Source: Streptomyces sp. SCSIO 75703 (GTDB taxonomy: Bacteria > Actinomycetota > Actinomycetes > Streptomycetales > Streptomycetaceae). From it: 64,000 nucleotides of DNA. The stretch spans positions 1,674,001 through 1,738,000 of the forward strand of contig NZ_CP144555.1 in the NCBI RefSeq assembly GCF_036607905.1. Direction: 5' to 3'. The notes under the pieces are model-generated. The model worked only from the letters and a program-made list of their open reading frames with translations, was not told the DNA's origin and ran no database searches. The position numbers and the translations under genes are program-made. Positions 42,579-51,019 of the stretch are shown here, in pieces. Position 1 is the stretch's first letter. Each line of letters begins with the position of its first letter.

Positions 42579-44317
42579 TGCTCCACCTCTCGCAGGAGGT
42601 CAAGAATCTTGGCGACCTGCTTCTCCAGATCGGCATCGATGTCGGCGAGCGGCCGGGGCGGGACGTACCTGTAGAAATGGCGGGTGAAGGGGATTTCGTA
42701 TCCGACCTTTGTCTTCGCCCAGTCGATCCAGGCATCGGGGACGTGCGGCTTCACCTCCGCGTCGAAGTACGCCTGGATGACCTCGCGCTCCGCCTCCGCG
42801 TCTGCCATCGAGTCGCCGTAGGTGAATGGCACGTTCTCGGTGTCGCGCTTCTTCGAGTCTGGCTTTGGGTTGCCCTTTCGGTCGACGACCGGCTTACCGT
42901 CTTCCATTAGCGGGCGCTCGACGGTGATGTTCCAGTAACCGAACTCGTTGCTTCTCAGTACCTTGGAGAGATCGGGATCAGCTTCTTCGAAATCGGCGTA
43001 CAACTGCACAATCTTGGCCCGGTCATCGTCACTGATCTCGCGGTTCTTCGAGCCGAGACTCGGGCGCATCCTGGTCCAGAACGATGTGCCGTCGATGAGT
43101 TGGACCTTGCCCTCGCGGTCGGGGTGCTTGGTGTTGTCGAGGATCCAGATGTAGGTGGCGATGCCGGTGTTGAAGAACATGTTGGTCGGCAGCGCGACGA
43201 TCGCCTCGACCAGGTCGTTCTCCAGCAGCCACCTGCGGATGTTGGAGGGGCCCGACTCGGCGGCACCGTTGAACAGCGGCGAGCCGTTCATGACGATGCC
43301 GACGCGGCCGCCGCCGTCCTCAGGTGCGCGCATCTTGTGGGCCAAGTGGAGCAGGAAGAGCATCTGGCCGTCCGAGGTCGCGGGGAGTCCCGGCGCGAAG
43401 CGGCCGTAGGGGCCGGCGGAGTCGCGCTCCTCCTTGACTGCCTTGGCGTACTGCTTCCAGTCCACCCCGTAGGGCGGGTTGGACATGCAATAGTCGAACT
43501 GGCGGCCCTTGAAAGCGTCGTCGGTGAGCGTGTTACCGAAGGCGATGTTGGTCGCGTCGTGGCCCTTGGCGAGTAGGTCGGACTTGCAGATGGCGTACGA
43601 CTGCGGGTTGTACTCCTGGCCGTACAGGCTCAGCTTCGCTTCGGGGTTCTCGGCGAGCAGGTGTTCCTCTGCCAGGGAGAGCATGCCGCCTGTGCCGGCG
43701 GTGGGGTCGTACAGCGACCGGATGATGCCGCCCTCGGTGAGGTCGACGTCCTTCTCCGCGAAGAGCAGGTCCACCAGCAGCCGGATCGCGTCGCGCGGCG
43801 TGTAGTGGTCTCCTGAGGTCTCATTCGCGGCCTCGTTGAACTTGCGGATGATGTACTCGAACGCATCCCCCATGTCTGCGTTGGACACCACGCCGGGATG
43901 CAGGTCGATGGCGCCGAAGGACTTGACGATCTCGCGCAGGAGCCCGGCCTTCTCCAGGGCCAGGATCTCCTTCTTGAAGTCGAAGAACTCGAACACGTCC
44001 ACGTCGGCGGAGAACCGGTCGATGTAGTCGGCGAGGTTGTCCGCCAGCCCGTCCGCGTCGGCCAGCAGGTTCGCGAACTCGTAGTTGGAGGTGTTGTAGA
44101 ACGTTCGGCCCGTGACCTTCTTGACCTCGACCTTGAGCCGGTTCGGGTTCTCGTGCCTCGCAGCCAGCTCCCGTACCGCCGCGCGGTCCGGCTCGAGGAT
44201 GCAGTCGAGCCGTCTCAAGATCGTGAACGGGAGAATCACCGTCCCGTACTGGTTGGGGCGGTAGGGGCCCCGAAGCTGGTCAGCGATTGACCAGATGAAG
44301 CTACCGAGCGTGCTCAC
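42575..44317 (-). CDS. hsdM: Type I restriction adenine methyltransferase subunit
   Basis: The GTG at 44317 is preferred over 44329 because GAGGAA stands right before it and the product then begins STLGSFIWSIADQLRGPYRP, the usual HsdM start. 580 residues. SAM motif I is DPTAGTGGMLSLAEEHLL and the catalytic N6-adenine motif IV is NPPYGVDWKQ. The C-terminal region (PFTRHFYRYVPPRPLADIDA) is typical. HsdM methylates the host sequence in HsdM2S complexes and supports restriction with HsdR. First gene of the operon. Confidence 0.95.
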   Translation of the reverse strand: MSTLGSFIWSIADQLRGPYRPNQYGTVILPFTILRRLDCILEPDRAAVRELAARHENPNRLKVEVKKVTGRTFYNTSNYEFANLLADADGLADNLADYIDRFSADVDVFEFFDFKKEILALEKAGLLREIVKSFGAIDLHPGVVSNADMGDAFEYIIRKFNEAANETSGDHYTPRDAIRLLVDLLFAEKDVDLTEGGIIRSLYDPTAGTGGMLSLAEEHLLAENPEAKLSLYGQEYNPQSYAICKSDLLAKGHDATNIAFGNTLTDDAFKGRQFDYCMSNPPYGVDWKQYAKAVKEERDSAGPYGRFAPGLPATSDGQMLFLLHLAHKMRAPEDGGGRVGIVMNGSPLFNGAAESGPSNIRRWLLENDLVEAIVALPTNMFFNTGIATYIWILDNTKHPDREGKVQLIDGTSFWTRMRPSLGSKNREISDDDRAKIVQLYADFEEADPDLSKVLRSNEFGYWNITVERPLMEDGKPVVDRKGNPKPDSKKRDTENVPFTYGDSMADAEAEREVIQAYFDAEVKPHVPDAWIDWAKTKVGYEIPFTRHFYRYVPPRPLADIDADLEKQVAKILDLLREVEQ

Positions 44318-44503
44318 AAGGTTCCTCACGAGAATCGTCTAGCAGTGCCGATCACTCTGCCAGAGGCAGCAGCCAGCGTCCCATGGTTCACCTATTGGAC
44401 CTCCTCGACGTGCTCTTGCCGATCGGCCCCGGAGCCTGCGCGTGCTGCCGGAGCGGAACTTGCCTAAGCGTTGGAAGATGGCAAAAGCGAACCAGGCTCG
44501 TCG

Positions 44504-44640
44504 GACTTCCACTACGGCGAGATGAAGATGCGCCGGCACGACACCGAAGCACCTCTGGGCAAGCAACTGCTCCTGAGCGTGCACTGGACAGTGGCCGGAT
44601 AAGAGTTGCGGGTCGTTCGTGCCCTCACCTCCCGCAGGAG
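44504..44640 (+). pseudogene. Remnant of a membrane-protein or oxidoreductase gene 3' region
   Basis: One frame reads DFHYGEMKMRRHDTEAPLGK, QLLLSVHWTVAG, a stop, then ELRVVRALT. It resembles the late part of Streptomyces membrane-associated (pentapeptide/oxidoreductase-like) proteins, which have a YGEMEMRRHD segment before a membrane helix. The internal stop and the missing flanks mark it as a relic. It lies between the defence island and the core block. Confidence 0.35.
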
Positions 44641-44690
44641 GACTCCGACCCACCGTCACCGCAGGAAGAACCAACTGACCCTCCATCAGA

Positions 44691-44731
44691 ACGAGCGTCA
44701 AATGAGCGTCACGAGCGTCATTTCAGCGTCA
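44691..44731. repeat. Four short direct repeats of GAGCGTCA
   Basis: CGAGCGTCA, TGAGCGTCA, CGAGCGTCA and TCAGCGTCA follow one another at 44692, 44703, 44712 and 44723, with spacings of 11, 9 and 11 bases. The following 35 bases are AT-richer (AAGATATCGC, CATAATGCGC). Spacing near one helical turn suggests protein binding, for example integrase arm sites at an island edge or an operator. Confidence 0.45.
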
Positions 44732-44786
44732 AGATATCGCCCATAGCGCCCACAACGCACATAATGCGCACGCACAAAACAGCAGG

Positions 44787-46130
44787 TCAGGAGCCCTTTG
44801 CTGCCGGTTCAAGGATCGCGACACACTCCACGTGGTGCGTCATCGGGAAGAGGTCGAAGGCCCTCAGGGTGCGGGGGCGGTAGCCGCCGGTGCGGAAGTA
44901 GGCGAGGTCGCGGGCGAGGGCGGCCGGGTCGCAGGCGACGTAGGCGATGCGGCGGGCGCCCAGGGACGCGAGGTGCTCCACCGTCTTGCGGCCGGCGCCG
45001 GCCCGCGGGGGGTCGAGGACGATGAGGTCGGCCCGCGTGATGCCGGTGCGGGGCAGGACGGACTCCACCTTGCCCTGTTCGACGCGGACCCGGTCGAAGG
45101 CGGCGAGGTTGTGCCGCGCGTCCTCGACGGCGCGTTTGCCGGACTCGATGCCCAGCACCGCCCCCTGGTCGCCGACGCGGTCGGCCAGGGCACCGGCGAA
45201 GAGGCCGACACCGCAGTACAGGTCGAGGGCGGTGTCGCCCTTGCGCGGCAGCAGGCCCTGCATGACCGCGGTCACGAGGGTGTCCGCGGCCCTCGGGTGG
45301 ACCTGCCAGAAACCGCCGTTGCCCACCCGGTAGGTGCGGCCGTCGGCGCGCTCCCGTACGAAGGGGCGGCCGTGGACCCGGTGGACGCCACCGTCCTTCT
45401 CGCCGACCCGCATGACCGACACCGGCCGGTCGAGTTCGACGATCGGCAGCCGTGCGCCCGGCCTCGGCGTGAGGATGACCTGCCGGTCCTGCGAGCCCGT
45501 CGCCGCGATGGCCTCGACGGAGGCCATGCCCGTCCAGTCCCGCCGCTCGATGCCGAGTTCGCTGACGCCCTCGGCGGCGATCATGCAGTGGTCGACCGGC
45601 TCCACCTCGTGCGAACGGTGCCGGCGCAGACCGGCGCGGCCCGCCTCGTCCACGGCGTACTGCACCCGCGTGCGCCACGCGGGGACCTCGCCGGCGGGCA
45701 GCTTGTCGCCCTCGGCCGGCATCACCGTGCCGTCCCAGCCGGCCTCCTCCGGGGTGAGGCCGGCGAGTCGCTGCAACTGCTCGGCGACGACCTCGCCCTT
45801 CAGGCGGCGCTGCGCGCCGGGCTTCGCGTGCTGCCAGTCGCAGCCGCCGCAGCGGCCGGGGCCGGCGAAGGGGCAGGGGGCCTCGACGCGGTCCTTGGAG
45901 GCGTCGAGGACGCTGACCGCGTCCGCGCGCAGGAAGCGCGCGCCCTCCTCGCCCTCGGTGACGCGGGCCACGACCCGTTCGCCGGGCAGCGCGTGGCGCA
46001 CGAAGAGGACCTGGCCCTCGGCGGTCCGTGCGACGCAGTGGCCGCCGTGGGCGACGGGGCCGACCTCGACCTCGTACTCCTCCCCCACCAGGGACGTTCC
46101 CGCCTGCGGATTCTTCGGTTCTGCCTGCAT
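44787..46130 (-). CDS. TrmA/RumA-type RNA (uracil-5-)-methyltransferase
   Basis: ATG at 46130 is chosen because the product then starts just before the TRAM domain (GEEYEVEVGPVAHGGHCVAR). 447 residues. After TRAM comes a 4Fe-4S-type cysteine set CPFAGPGRCGGCDWQH, then the SAM domain with LDLYCGVGLFAGALADRVG, LIVLDPPRAGAGRKTVEHL and the catalytic Cys in RIAYVACDPAALARDLAYF. These enzymes methylate U54 of tRNA or U747/U1939 of 23S rRNA; which one applies here cannot be told. It marks the beginning of the conserved chromosomal block. Confidence 0.85.
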   Translation of the reverse strand: MQAEPKNPQAGTSLVGEEYEVEVGPVAHGGHCVARTAEGQVLFVRHALPGERVVARVTEGEEGARFLRADAVSVLDASKDRVEAPCPFAGPGRCGGCDWQHAKPGAQRRLKGEVVAEQLQRLAGLTPEEAGWDGTVMPAEGDKLPAGEVPAWRTRVQYAVDEAGRAGLRRHRSHEVEPVDHCMIAAEGVSELGIERRDWTGMASVEAIAATGSQDRQVILTPRPGARLPIVELDRPVSVMRVGEKDGGVHRVHGRPFVRERADGRTYRVGNGGFWQVHPRAADTLVTAVMQGLLPRKGDTALDLYCGVGLFAGALADRVGDQGAVLGIESGKRAVEDARHNLAAFDRVRVEQGKVESVLPRTGITRADLIVLDPPRAGAGRKTVEHLASLGARRIAYVACDPAALARDLAYFRTGGYRPRTLRAFDLFPMTHHVECVAILEPAAKGS

Positions 46131-46811
46131 GGCGGGGTGACTCCAGTACGACGAGGGGGAACGTGCGGACAACAGCCGTCCGGTCGCGGCCAGCAGCCGT
46201 CGAGTCTACGTCGGCGGCGGAGGCTCCCGCACCGCCAGCCTCCGGCGCGGGGACCTCCGCTACGGAAGCCTCCGGCGCGGGGACCTCCCCGCGCGGGGAC
46301 CTCGGCACCGGCAGCCTCCGCCGCCGGGTTCCGCCGCCGGACTTCCGTGCCAGGGCCTCCGACGGCGGACCCCCGTGCCGGACCTCGCCGCCGGACCTCA
46401 GCCCGCGGATCCCGGTGCCCGGCCGACGGCCGACCTCGGTGCCCTGCTGCCGGCGAAACTCGCCGCGGGGCCAAAGGCCGATCCCAGTACCCGGCCGACA
46501 GCGAAACCCACCCCCGAACCAAAAGCCGATCCCAGTACCCGGCCGACACCGAAACCCACCCCCGGACCAAAAGCCAACCTCGGTACCCAGCCGACACCGA
46601 AACCCACCCCCGGACCAAAAGCCAACCTCGGTACCCGGCCAACGGCGGAACCCGCCGCCCGGCCGGTCGGCGGAACCCGCCGCCCGGCCGGTGGCCGGCC
46701 TCGTGCCGGGCTTCGGGCGGCGGCCTCCGACGGCGAGACCACCACCCGGGGCGCCGCCCTTCCACGGCCCGCCCCGGCTCCTAGGTCCCCGGGGCGCCAC
46801 CCCGCCGCCGG
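46131..46811. repeat. Intergenic minisatellite, 48-bp period
   Basis: No supported gene lies in this 680-bp gap. A 48-bp unit repeats at about 46435, 46483, 46531, 46579 and 46627; the middle three are almost identical (AGTACCCGGCCGAC, then AAACCCACCCCCGGACCAAA in each). A shorter GGCGGAACCCGCCGCCCGG pair follows. The unit equals 16 codons, so both strands give repeating open frames, but their composition and the lack of a start argue against coding. Confidence 0.75.
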
Positions 46812-48878
46812 TTACTTCGGCGGCGGCTGCGGCTCTTTCGTCGGGCCGGCTTTCGCCGGGCCGCGGCGGACGGCGCCGGGGGCCGACCACTCCTGGCGGC
46901 GGCGGGCGCGCAGCCGGGCCGCCTCCGAGGACTGGAGCTGGTAGGGCACCGACGTCACCATGACGCCCGGCGTGAAGAGCAGCCGGCCCTTGAGCCTGAG
47001 CGCGCTCTGGTTGTGCAGCAGGTGTTCGTACCAGTGGCCGACCACGTACTCGGGGATGATCACGGAGACGGCGTCGCGCGGGGCCTCGCGGCGGAGGTTC
47101 TTGACGTACTCGATCACCGGGCGGGTGATCTCGCGGTAGGGCGAGTCCAGGACCTTGAGGGGGACGTCGATGTTCCGCCGCTCCCACTCCTCGCGCAGTT
47201 CCTTGGTCTCCTGCGGGTCGACGTTGACGCTCAGCGCCTCCAGGCTGTCGGAGCGCAGCAGTTTGGCGTAGGCGAGGGCGCGCAGCGCGGGCCGGTGGAT
47301 CTTGGAGACGAGGACGACGGAGTGGACCCGGGAGGGCCGGCCCGTGTCGTCGCCGGAGGTCTCGTCCGGGGCCTCGGGGGCGGCGATCTCCTCGGCGACC
47401 CGGTCGTAGTGGCGGCGGATGGCGGACATGGTCACGAAGAAGATGCACATGCCGAGCAGCGCGACCCAGGCGCCGTGGCTGAACTTGGTGGCCAGGACGA
47501 CGACCAGCACCACCCCGGTGAAGAAGGCGCCGAAGGTGTTGATGGTGCGCGAGCGGATCATGTGGCGGCGGGCCGCGGGGTCGCGTTCGGTCGCCAGGTG
47601 CCGGTTCCAGTGCCGCACCATGCCGATCTGGCTGAGCGTGAAGGAGACGAAGACGCCGACGATGTAGAGCTGGATCAGGCGCGTGGAGCTGGCCCCGTAG
47701 ACGACCACGAGCAGGGCCGCCGCGCCGGCCAGCAGCACGATGCCGTTGGAGTAGGCGAGGCGGTCGCCGCGGGTGTGGAGCTGGCGGGGCAGGTAGCGGT
47801 CCTGGGCGAGGATCGCGCCGAGCAGCGGGAAGCCGTTGTACGCGGTGTTCGCGGCGAGGAACAGCACCAGGGCGGTGGCCGCGGCCAGCACGACGAAGAG
47901 GAAGCTGCCCCGGCCGAAGACCGCCTCGGCGACCTGGGAGATCACGGGGTCCTGTACGTAGTCGGGGCCCACGGGCACGCCGTTGTGGAGGAGGTCGGTG
48001 GCGGGGGCCTCGGCCATGCGGACCTTGGTCGTGGCGGCCAGCGCGATGATGCCGCAGAACATGGTGACGGCGAGCAGGCCCATCAGGGCGAGGGTGTTCG
48101 CGGCGTTCTTGGACTTGGGCCGGCGGAAGGCGGGGACGCCGTTGGAGATGGCCTCGACGCCGGTGAGCGCGGCGCAGCCGGAGGAGAAGGCGCGCAGCAG
48201 CAGGAAGACCAGGGCGAAGCCGGCCAGCCCCTGGTGCTCGGCCTTGATCTCCAGGTCGGCGGTGGGGGCGCGCATGCTGTGGTCGAGGACCAGGCCCCGG
48301 AAGGCGCCCCAGGCGATCATGATGAAGACGCCGGTGACGAAGACGTACGTCGGGATGGCGAAGAGGGTGCCCGACTCCCTGACGCCGCGCAGGTTCATCA
48401 GCGTCAGCAGCACGATCACGGCGACGGCGCAGAGGACCTTGTGCTCGACGACGAAGGGGATGGCGGAGCCGAGGTTCTCGATGCCGGAGGAGATGGAGAC
48501 GGCGACGGTCAGGACGTAGTCGACGAGCAGGGCGCTCGCCACGGTCAGGCCGGCCTTGGGGCCCAGGTTGGTGTTGGCCACCTCGTAGTCGCCGCCGCCG
48601 CTCGGGTAGGCGTGCACGTTCTGCCGGTAGGACGCGACCACGGTGAACATCAGCACGACGACCGCTGCCGCGATCCACGGGCTGAAGTGGTACGCGGACA
48701 CCCCGGCGATGGACAGGACCAGCAGGACCTCGCCGGGCGCGTAGGCCACGGAGGACAGCGGGTCGGAGGCGAAGACGGGGAGGGCGATCCGCTTCGGCAG
48801 GAGCGTTTCGCCGAGCCGGTCACTGCGCAATGCGCGCCCGATGAGAATCCGCTTGGGCACGTCGGTCAGTTTGGACAC
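46812..48878 (-). CDS. APC-superfamily transporter, KimA-like potassium importer
   Basis: GTG at 48878 gives 688 residues beginning SKLTDVPKRILIGRALRSDR. About 12 membrane segments are visible over residues 45 to 470, with KRIALPVFASDPLSSVAYAP at the first helix, the signature region of KimA/YdaO-type carriers. The last 200 residues are cytoplasmic (VHSVVLVSKIHRPALRALAY, VIIPEYVVGHWYEHLLHNQ), as in KimA. KimA is a proton-coupled K+ importer controlled by c-di-AMP. The divergent TrkA pair next door supports potassium as substrate; an amino-acid carrier is the alternative. I found no clear ydaO riboswitch upstream. Confidence 0.75.
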   Translation of the reverse strand: MSKLTDVPKRILIGRALRSDRLGETLLPKRIALPVFASDPLSSVAYAPGEVLLVLSIAGVSAYHFSPWIAAAVVVLMFTVVASYRQNVHAYPSGGGDYEVANTNLGPKAGLTVASALLVDYVLTVAVSISSGIENLGSAIPFVVEHKVLCAVAVIVLLTLMNLRGVRESGTLFAIPTYVFVTGVFIMIAWGAFRGLVLDHSMRAPTADLEIKAEHQGLAGFALVFLLLRAFSSGCAALTGVEAISNGVPAFRRPKSKNAANTLALMGLLAVTMFCGIIALAATTKVRMAEAPATDLLHNGVPVGPDYVQDPVISQVAEAVFGRGSFLFVVLAAATALVLFLAANTAYNGFPLLGAILAQDRYLPRQLHTRGDRLAYSNGIVLLAGAAALLVVVYGASSTRLIQLYIVGVFVSFTLSQIGMVRHWNRHLATERDPAARRHMIRSRTINTFGAFFTGVVLVVVLATKFSHGAWVALLGMCIFFVTMSAIRRHYDRVAEEIAAPEAPDETSGDDTGRPSRVHSVVLVSKIHRPALRALAYAKLLRSDSLEALSVNVDPQETKELREEWERRNIDVPLKVLDSPYREITRPVIEYVKNLRREAPRDAVSVIIPEYVVGHWYEHLLHNQSALRLKGRLLFTPGVMVTSVPYQLQSSEAARLRARRRQEWSAPGAVRRGPAKAGPTKEPQPPPK

Positions 48879-49168
48879 AGCTGAGCATCGTAGCCCTCGG
48901 ACCGGGGGCATCCCACCCGCCACCCCAGATCTTGACGCCCTCTGCTCTCCGGGTGAAATCGGGCATCGCCGCGGCTGCGGAATCGGCCGGGCGCGGAGTT
49001 CCCATGCCTATATGACGAACACGGTCCGCCATGACGAACACGGTCCGCGGGGCGGACGAACCCGTCCGCGGGGCGCCCGGGACGACCCCCCGGGACCGTC
49101 CTCCGAAACCGGCCTGCGGGCCCCGTCCCACGGCCCCGCCCCAGCCCTCGCCCCGCCCAGGAGTCCCC

Positions 49169-49279
49169 ATGCATCTCACCGCAGAGCTGATCGGCGGGGC
49201 CGCCACGCTGGCCGGCCTCGCCCTGCTGACCCTCGCCAGCGTGCGCAGCATCGGCCGCCGGTCGTCCGCCGGGGGGTGA
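49169..49279 (+). CDS. Small single-span membrane protein
   Basis: 36 residues from an ATG behind AGGAG. One hydrophobic helix (LIGGAATLAGLALLTLASV) fills the middle, followed by a basic end (RSIGRRSS), the orientation of a small inner-membrane protein with its C-terminus inside. Its position between the KimA-like carrier and TrkA genes could mean an accessory role in transport, but this is a guess. Confidence 0.5.
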   Translation: MHLTAELIGGAATLAGLALLTLASVRSIGRRSSAGG

Positions 49280-49527
49280 GCCGGGCGGCGACGGCGGCCC
49301 GCGCGGGACGTCCGGGGGCGCCGCGCGGCACGGCGGGTACGTTGGGCCGGGGCGGGGGAACCCGGCTTGCCGGGCCCCCGAGCGGCGGCACCGTGGGTGC
49401 CCACCGGCATGATGTCCCCTGCGGCCCCGCACGCTGGCCGCGACGTGTCGCCAGGCGAGCCGAAAGAGAGACATGAGCACGACGTCAGCAGAGGTCAGCA
49501 GGCCCGTGGAAAGCGCGGTGTGAGGCG

Positions 49528-50199
49528 ATGCATATTGTCATCATGGGCTGCGGGCGTGTGGGCTCCGCTCTCGCCCAGACCCTGGAGGGGCAGGGCCACA
49601 CGGTCGCCGTGATCGACCAGGACCCCACCGCCTTCCGCCGGCTCGGCTCGGCCTTCGGCGGGCGCCGGGTCACCGGCATCGGCTTCGACCAGGACACCCT
49701 GCGCGAGGCGGGCATCGAGGACGCGGGCGCCTTCGCCGCCGTCTCCAGCGGCGACAACTCGAACATCATCGCGGCCCGGGTGGCGCGCGAGATGTTCGCC
49801 GTGGAGAACGTCGCCGCCCGGATCTACGACCCCCGCCGCGCCGAGGTCTACCAGCGGCTCGGCATCCCCACCGTGGCCACCGTCCGCTGGACGGCGGACC
49901 AGATGCTGCGCCGGCTGCTCCCCTCGGGGGCGGAGCCGCTGTGGCGCGACCCCACCGGCGGGGTGCAGCTCGCCGAGGTGCACACCTCGGCGTCCTGGAT
50001 CGGACACAAGATCAGCCGGCTCCAGGAGGAGACCGGTGTGCGGGTGGCCTTCCTCACCCGGTTGGGCGAGGCGATCCTGCCCAGCTCGCAGACGGTGCTG
50101 CAGGAGGGCGACCTGGTGCACGTGATGATGCGCACCGACGAGGTCGACAAGGTCGAGGCGGCGTTCGCCGAGGGTCCCGACGAGGAGGCCGGTCACTGA
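49528..50199 (+). CDS. TrkA-type potassium uptake regulatory protein
   Basis: 223 residues, ATG. Residues 1 to 120 are a Rossmann RCK-N domain with the nucleotide loop IVIMGCGRVGSALAQTLEGQ and the acidic strand end AVIDQD; residues about 140 to 215 form RCK-C (WIGHKISRLQEETGVRVAFL, VLQEGDLVHVMM). Such proteins gate K+ channels and transporters by binding NAD(H) or ATP, and in KimA/Ktr systems c-di-AMP. It overlaps the next TrkA gene (TGATG). No TrkH/KtrB channel gene is nearby, so the partner may be the divergent KimA-like carrier or a channel elsewhere. Confidence 0.9.
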   Translation: MHIVIMGCGRVGSALAQTLEGQGHTVAVIDQDPTAFRRLGSAFGGRRVTGIGFDQDTLREAGIEDAGAFAAVSSGDNSNIIAARVAREMFAVENVAARIYDPRRAEVYQRLGIPTVATVRWTADQMLRRLLPSGAEPLWRDPTGGVQLAEVHTSASWIGHKISRLQEETGVRVAFLTRLGEAILPSSQTVLQEGDLVHVMMRTDEVDKVEAAFAEGPDEEAGH

Positions 50200-50870
50200 T
50201 GAGGGTCGCCATTGCCGGAGCCGGCGCGGTCGGCCGTTCGATCGCGGGCGAGTTGCTGGAGAACGGGCACGAGATCCTGCTGATCGACAAGGCGCCGACG
50301 GCCATCTCGGTCGAGCGCGTGCCGATGGCGGAGTGGCTGCTCGCCGACGCGTGCGAGATCACGTCCCTGGACGAGGCGGCGCTCCAGCGCTGCAACGTCG
50401 TCATCGCGGCGACGGGCGACGACAAGGTCAACCTGGTCGTCGCCCTGCTGGCCAAGACGGAGTACGGCGTCCCGCGCGTCGTCGCCCGGGTGAACAACCC
50501 GAAGAACGAGTGGCTGTTCAACGAGTCGTGGGGCGTGGACGTCGCCGTCTCCACCCCGCGGCTGATGTCGGCCCTGGTCGAGGAGGCGGTGAGCGTCGGC
50601 GACCTGGTCCGGCTGCTGCGCTTCAGCCACGGCGACGCCAACCTGGTCGAGCTGACCCTGCCGGAGGAGTCGGCGCTGGCCGGCACCCGGGTCGGGGACG
50701 TCCAGTGGCCGGAGGACACCTCGCTGGTCACCATCATCCGGGGCAACCGGGTGCTGACCCCGTCCCACGAGGACTCCCTGGAGCCGGGCGACGAGTTGCT
50801 GTTCGTCGCGGCGCAGGCCCGGGAGGAGCAGTTGGAGGACCTGCTGTCGGCGCGGCGGACGCCGCGCTGA
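50199..50870 (+). CDS. TrkA-type potassium uptake regulatory protein, second copy
   Basis: 223 residues. RCK-N begins RVAIAGAGAVGRSIAGELLE with ILLIDKAP as acidic strand; the glycine-rich loop is complete. RCK-C is about 140 to 220 (ALAGTRVGDVQWPEDTSLVT, LEPGDELLFVAAQ). The pair corresponds to the CeoB/CeoC arrangement of mycobacteria, in which two TrkA-like proteins are made together. Overlap with the first copy suggests a heteromeric ring. Followed by a strong terminator. Confidence 0.9.
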   Translation: MRVAIAGAGAVGRSIAGELLENGHEILLIDKAPTAISVERVPMAEWLLADACEITSLDEAALQRCNVVIAATGDDKVNLVVALLAKTEYGVPRVVARVNNPKNEWLFNESWGVDVAVSTPRLMSALVEEAVSVGDLVRLLRFSHGDANLVELTLPEESALAGTRVGDVQWPEDTSLVTIIRGNRVLTPSHEDSLEPGDELLFVAAQAREEQLEDLLSARRTPR

Positions 50871-50928
50871 GGCGAGGCGGTCCGCAGCGGCGGCCGTGAC
50901 GTCCGGTACGGCCGCCGCCGACGGTACG

Positions 50929-50967
50929 CGAGGGGGCGCCCGGAGATCTTCTCCGGGCGCCCCCTCG
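50929..50967. terminator. Strong intrinsic hairpin
   Basis: An 18-bp perfect stem (CGAGGGGGCGCCCGGAGA and its complement) with a three-base loop TCT lies 58 bases after the second trkA and 52 bases after the end of the convergent DUF3159 gene on the other strand, so it can serve both. Confidence 0.85.
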
Positions 50968-51019
50968 TGTGCGGACCCACGCCTTGCCGGGGCGTCCCTC
51001 CGCGGGGCCGTGCCTCCGC

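Noticed and set aside
32758..44786. A second copy of the tRNA-Arg 3' end as attR
   Set aside because: No repeat of the T-arm and acceptor sequence is visible to the right of the IS or near the core block.
46131..46811. The 48-bp repeats as a repetitive protein or CRISPR array
   Set aside because: Units are directly adjacent without spacers, so not CRISPR; no start codon with ribosome site and odd composition argue against coding.
44809..48678. A minus-strand open frame of 1289 codons spanning three gene regions
   Set aside because: It lies in the wrong frame over well-supported transporter and methyltransferase genes, is extremely Arg/Pro/Gly-rich and has no family features; it is a GC-driven shadow.
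48879..49168. A ydaO (c-di-AMP) riboswitch upstream of the KimA-like gene
   Set aside because: I looked for its conserved helices on the minus strand and could not find a convincing match.
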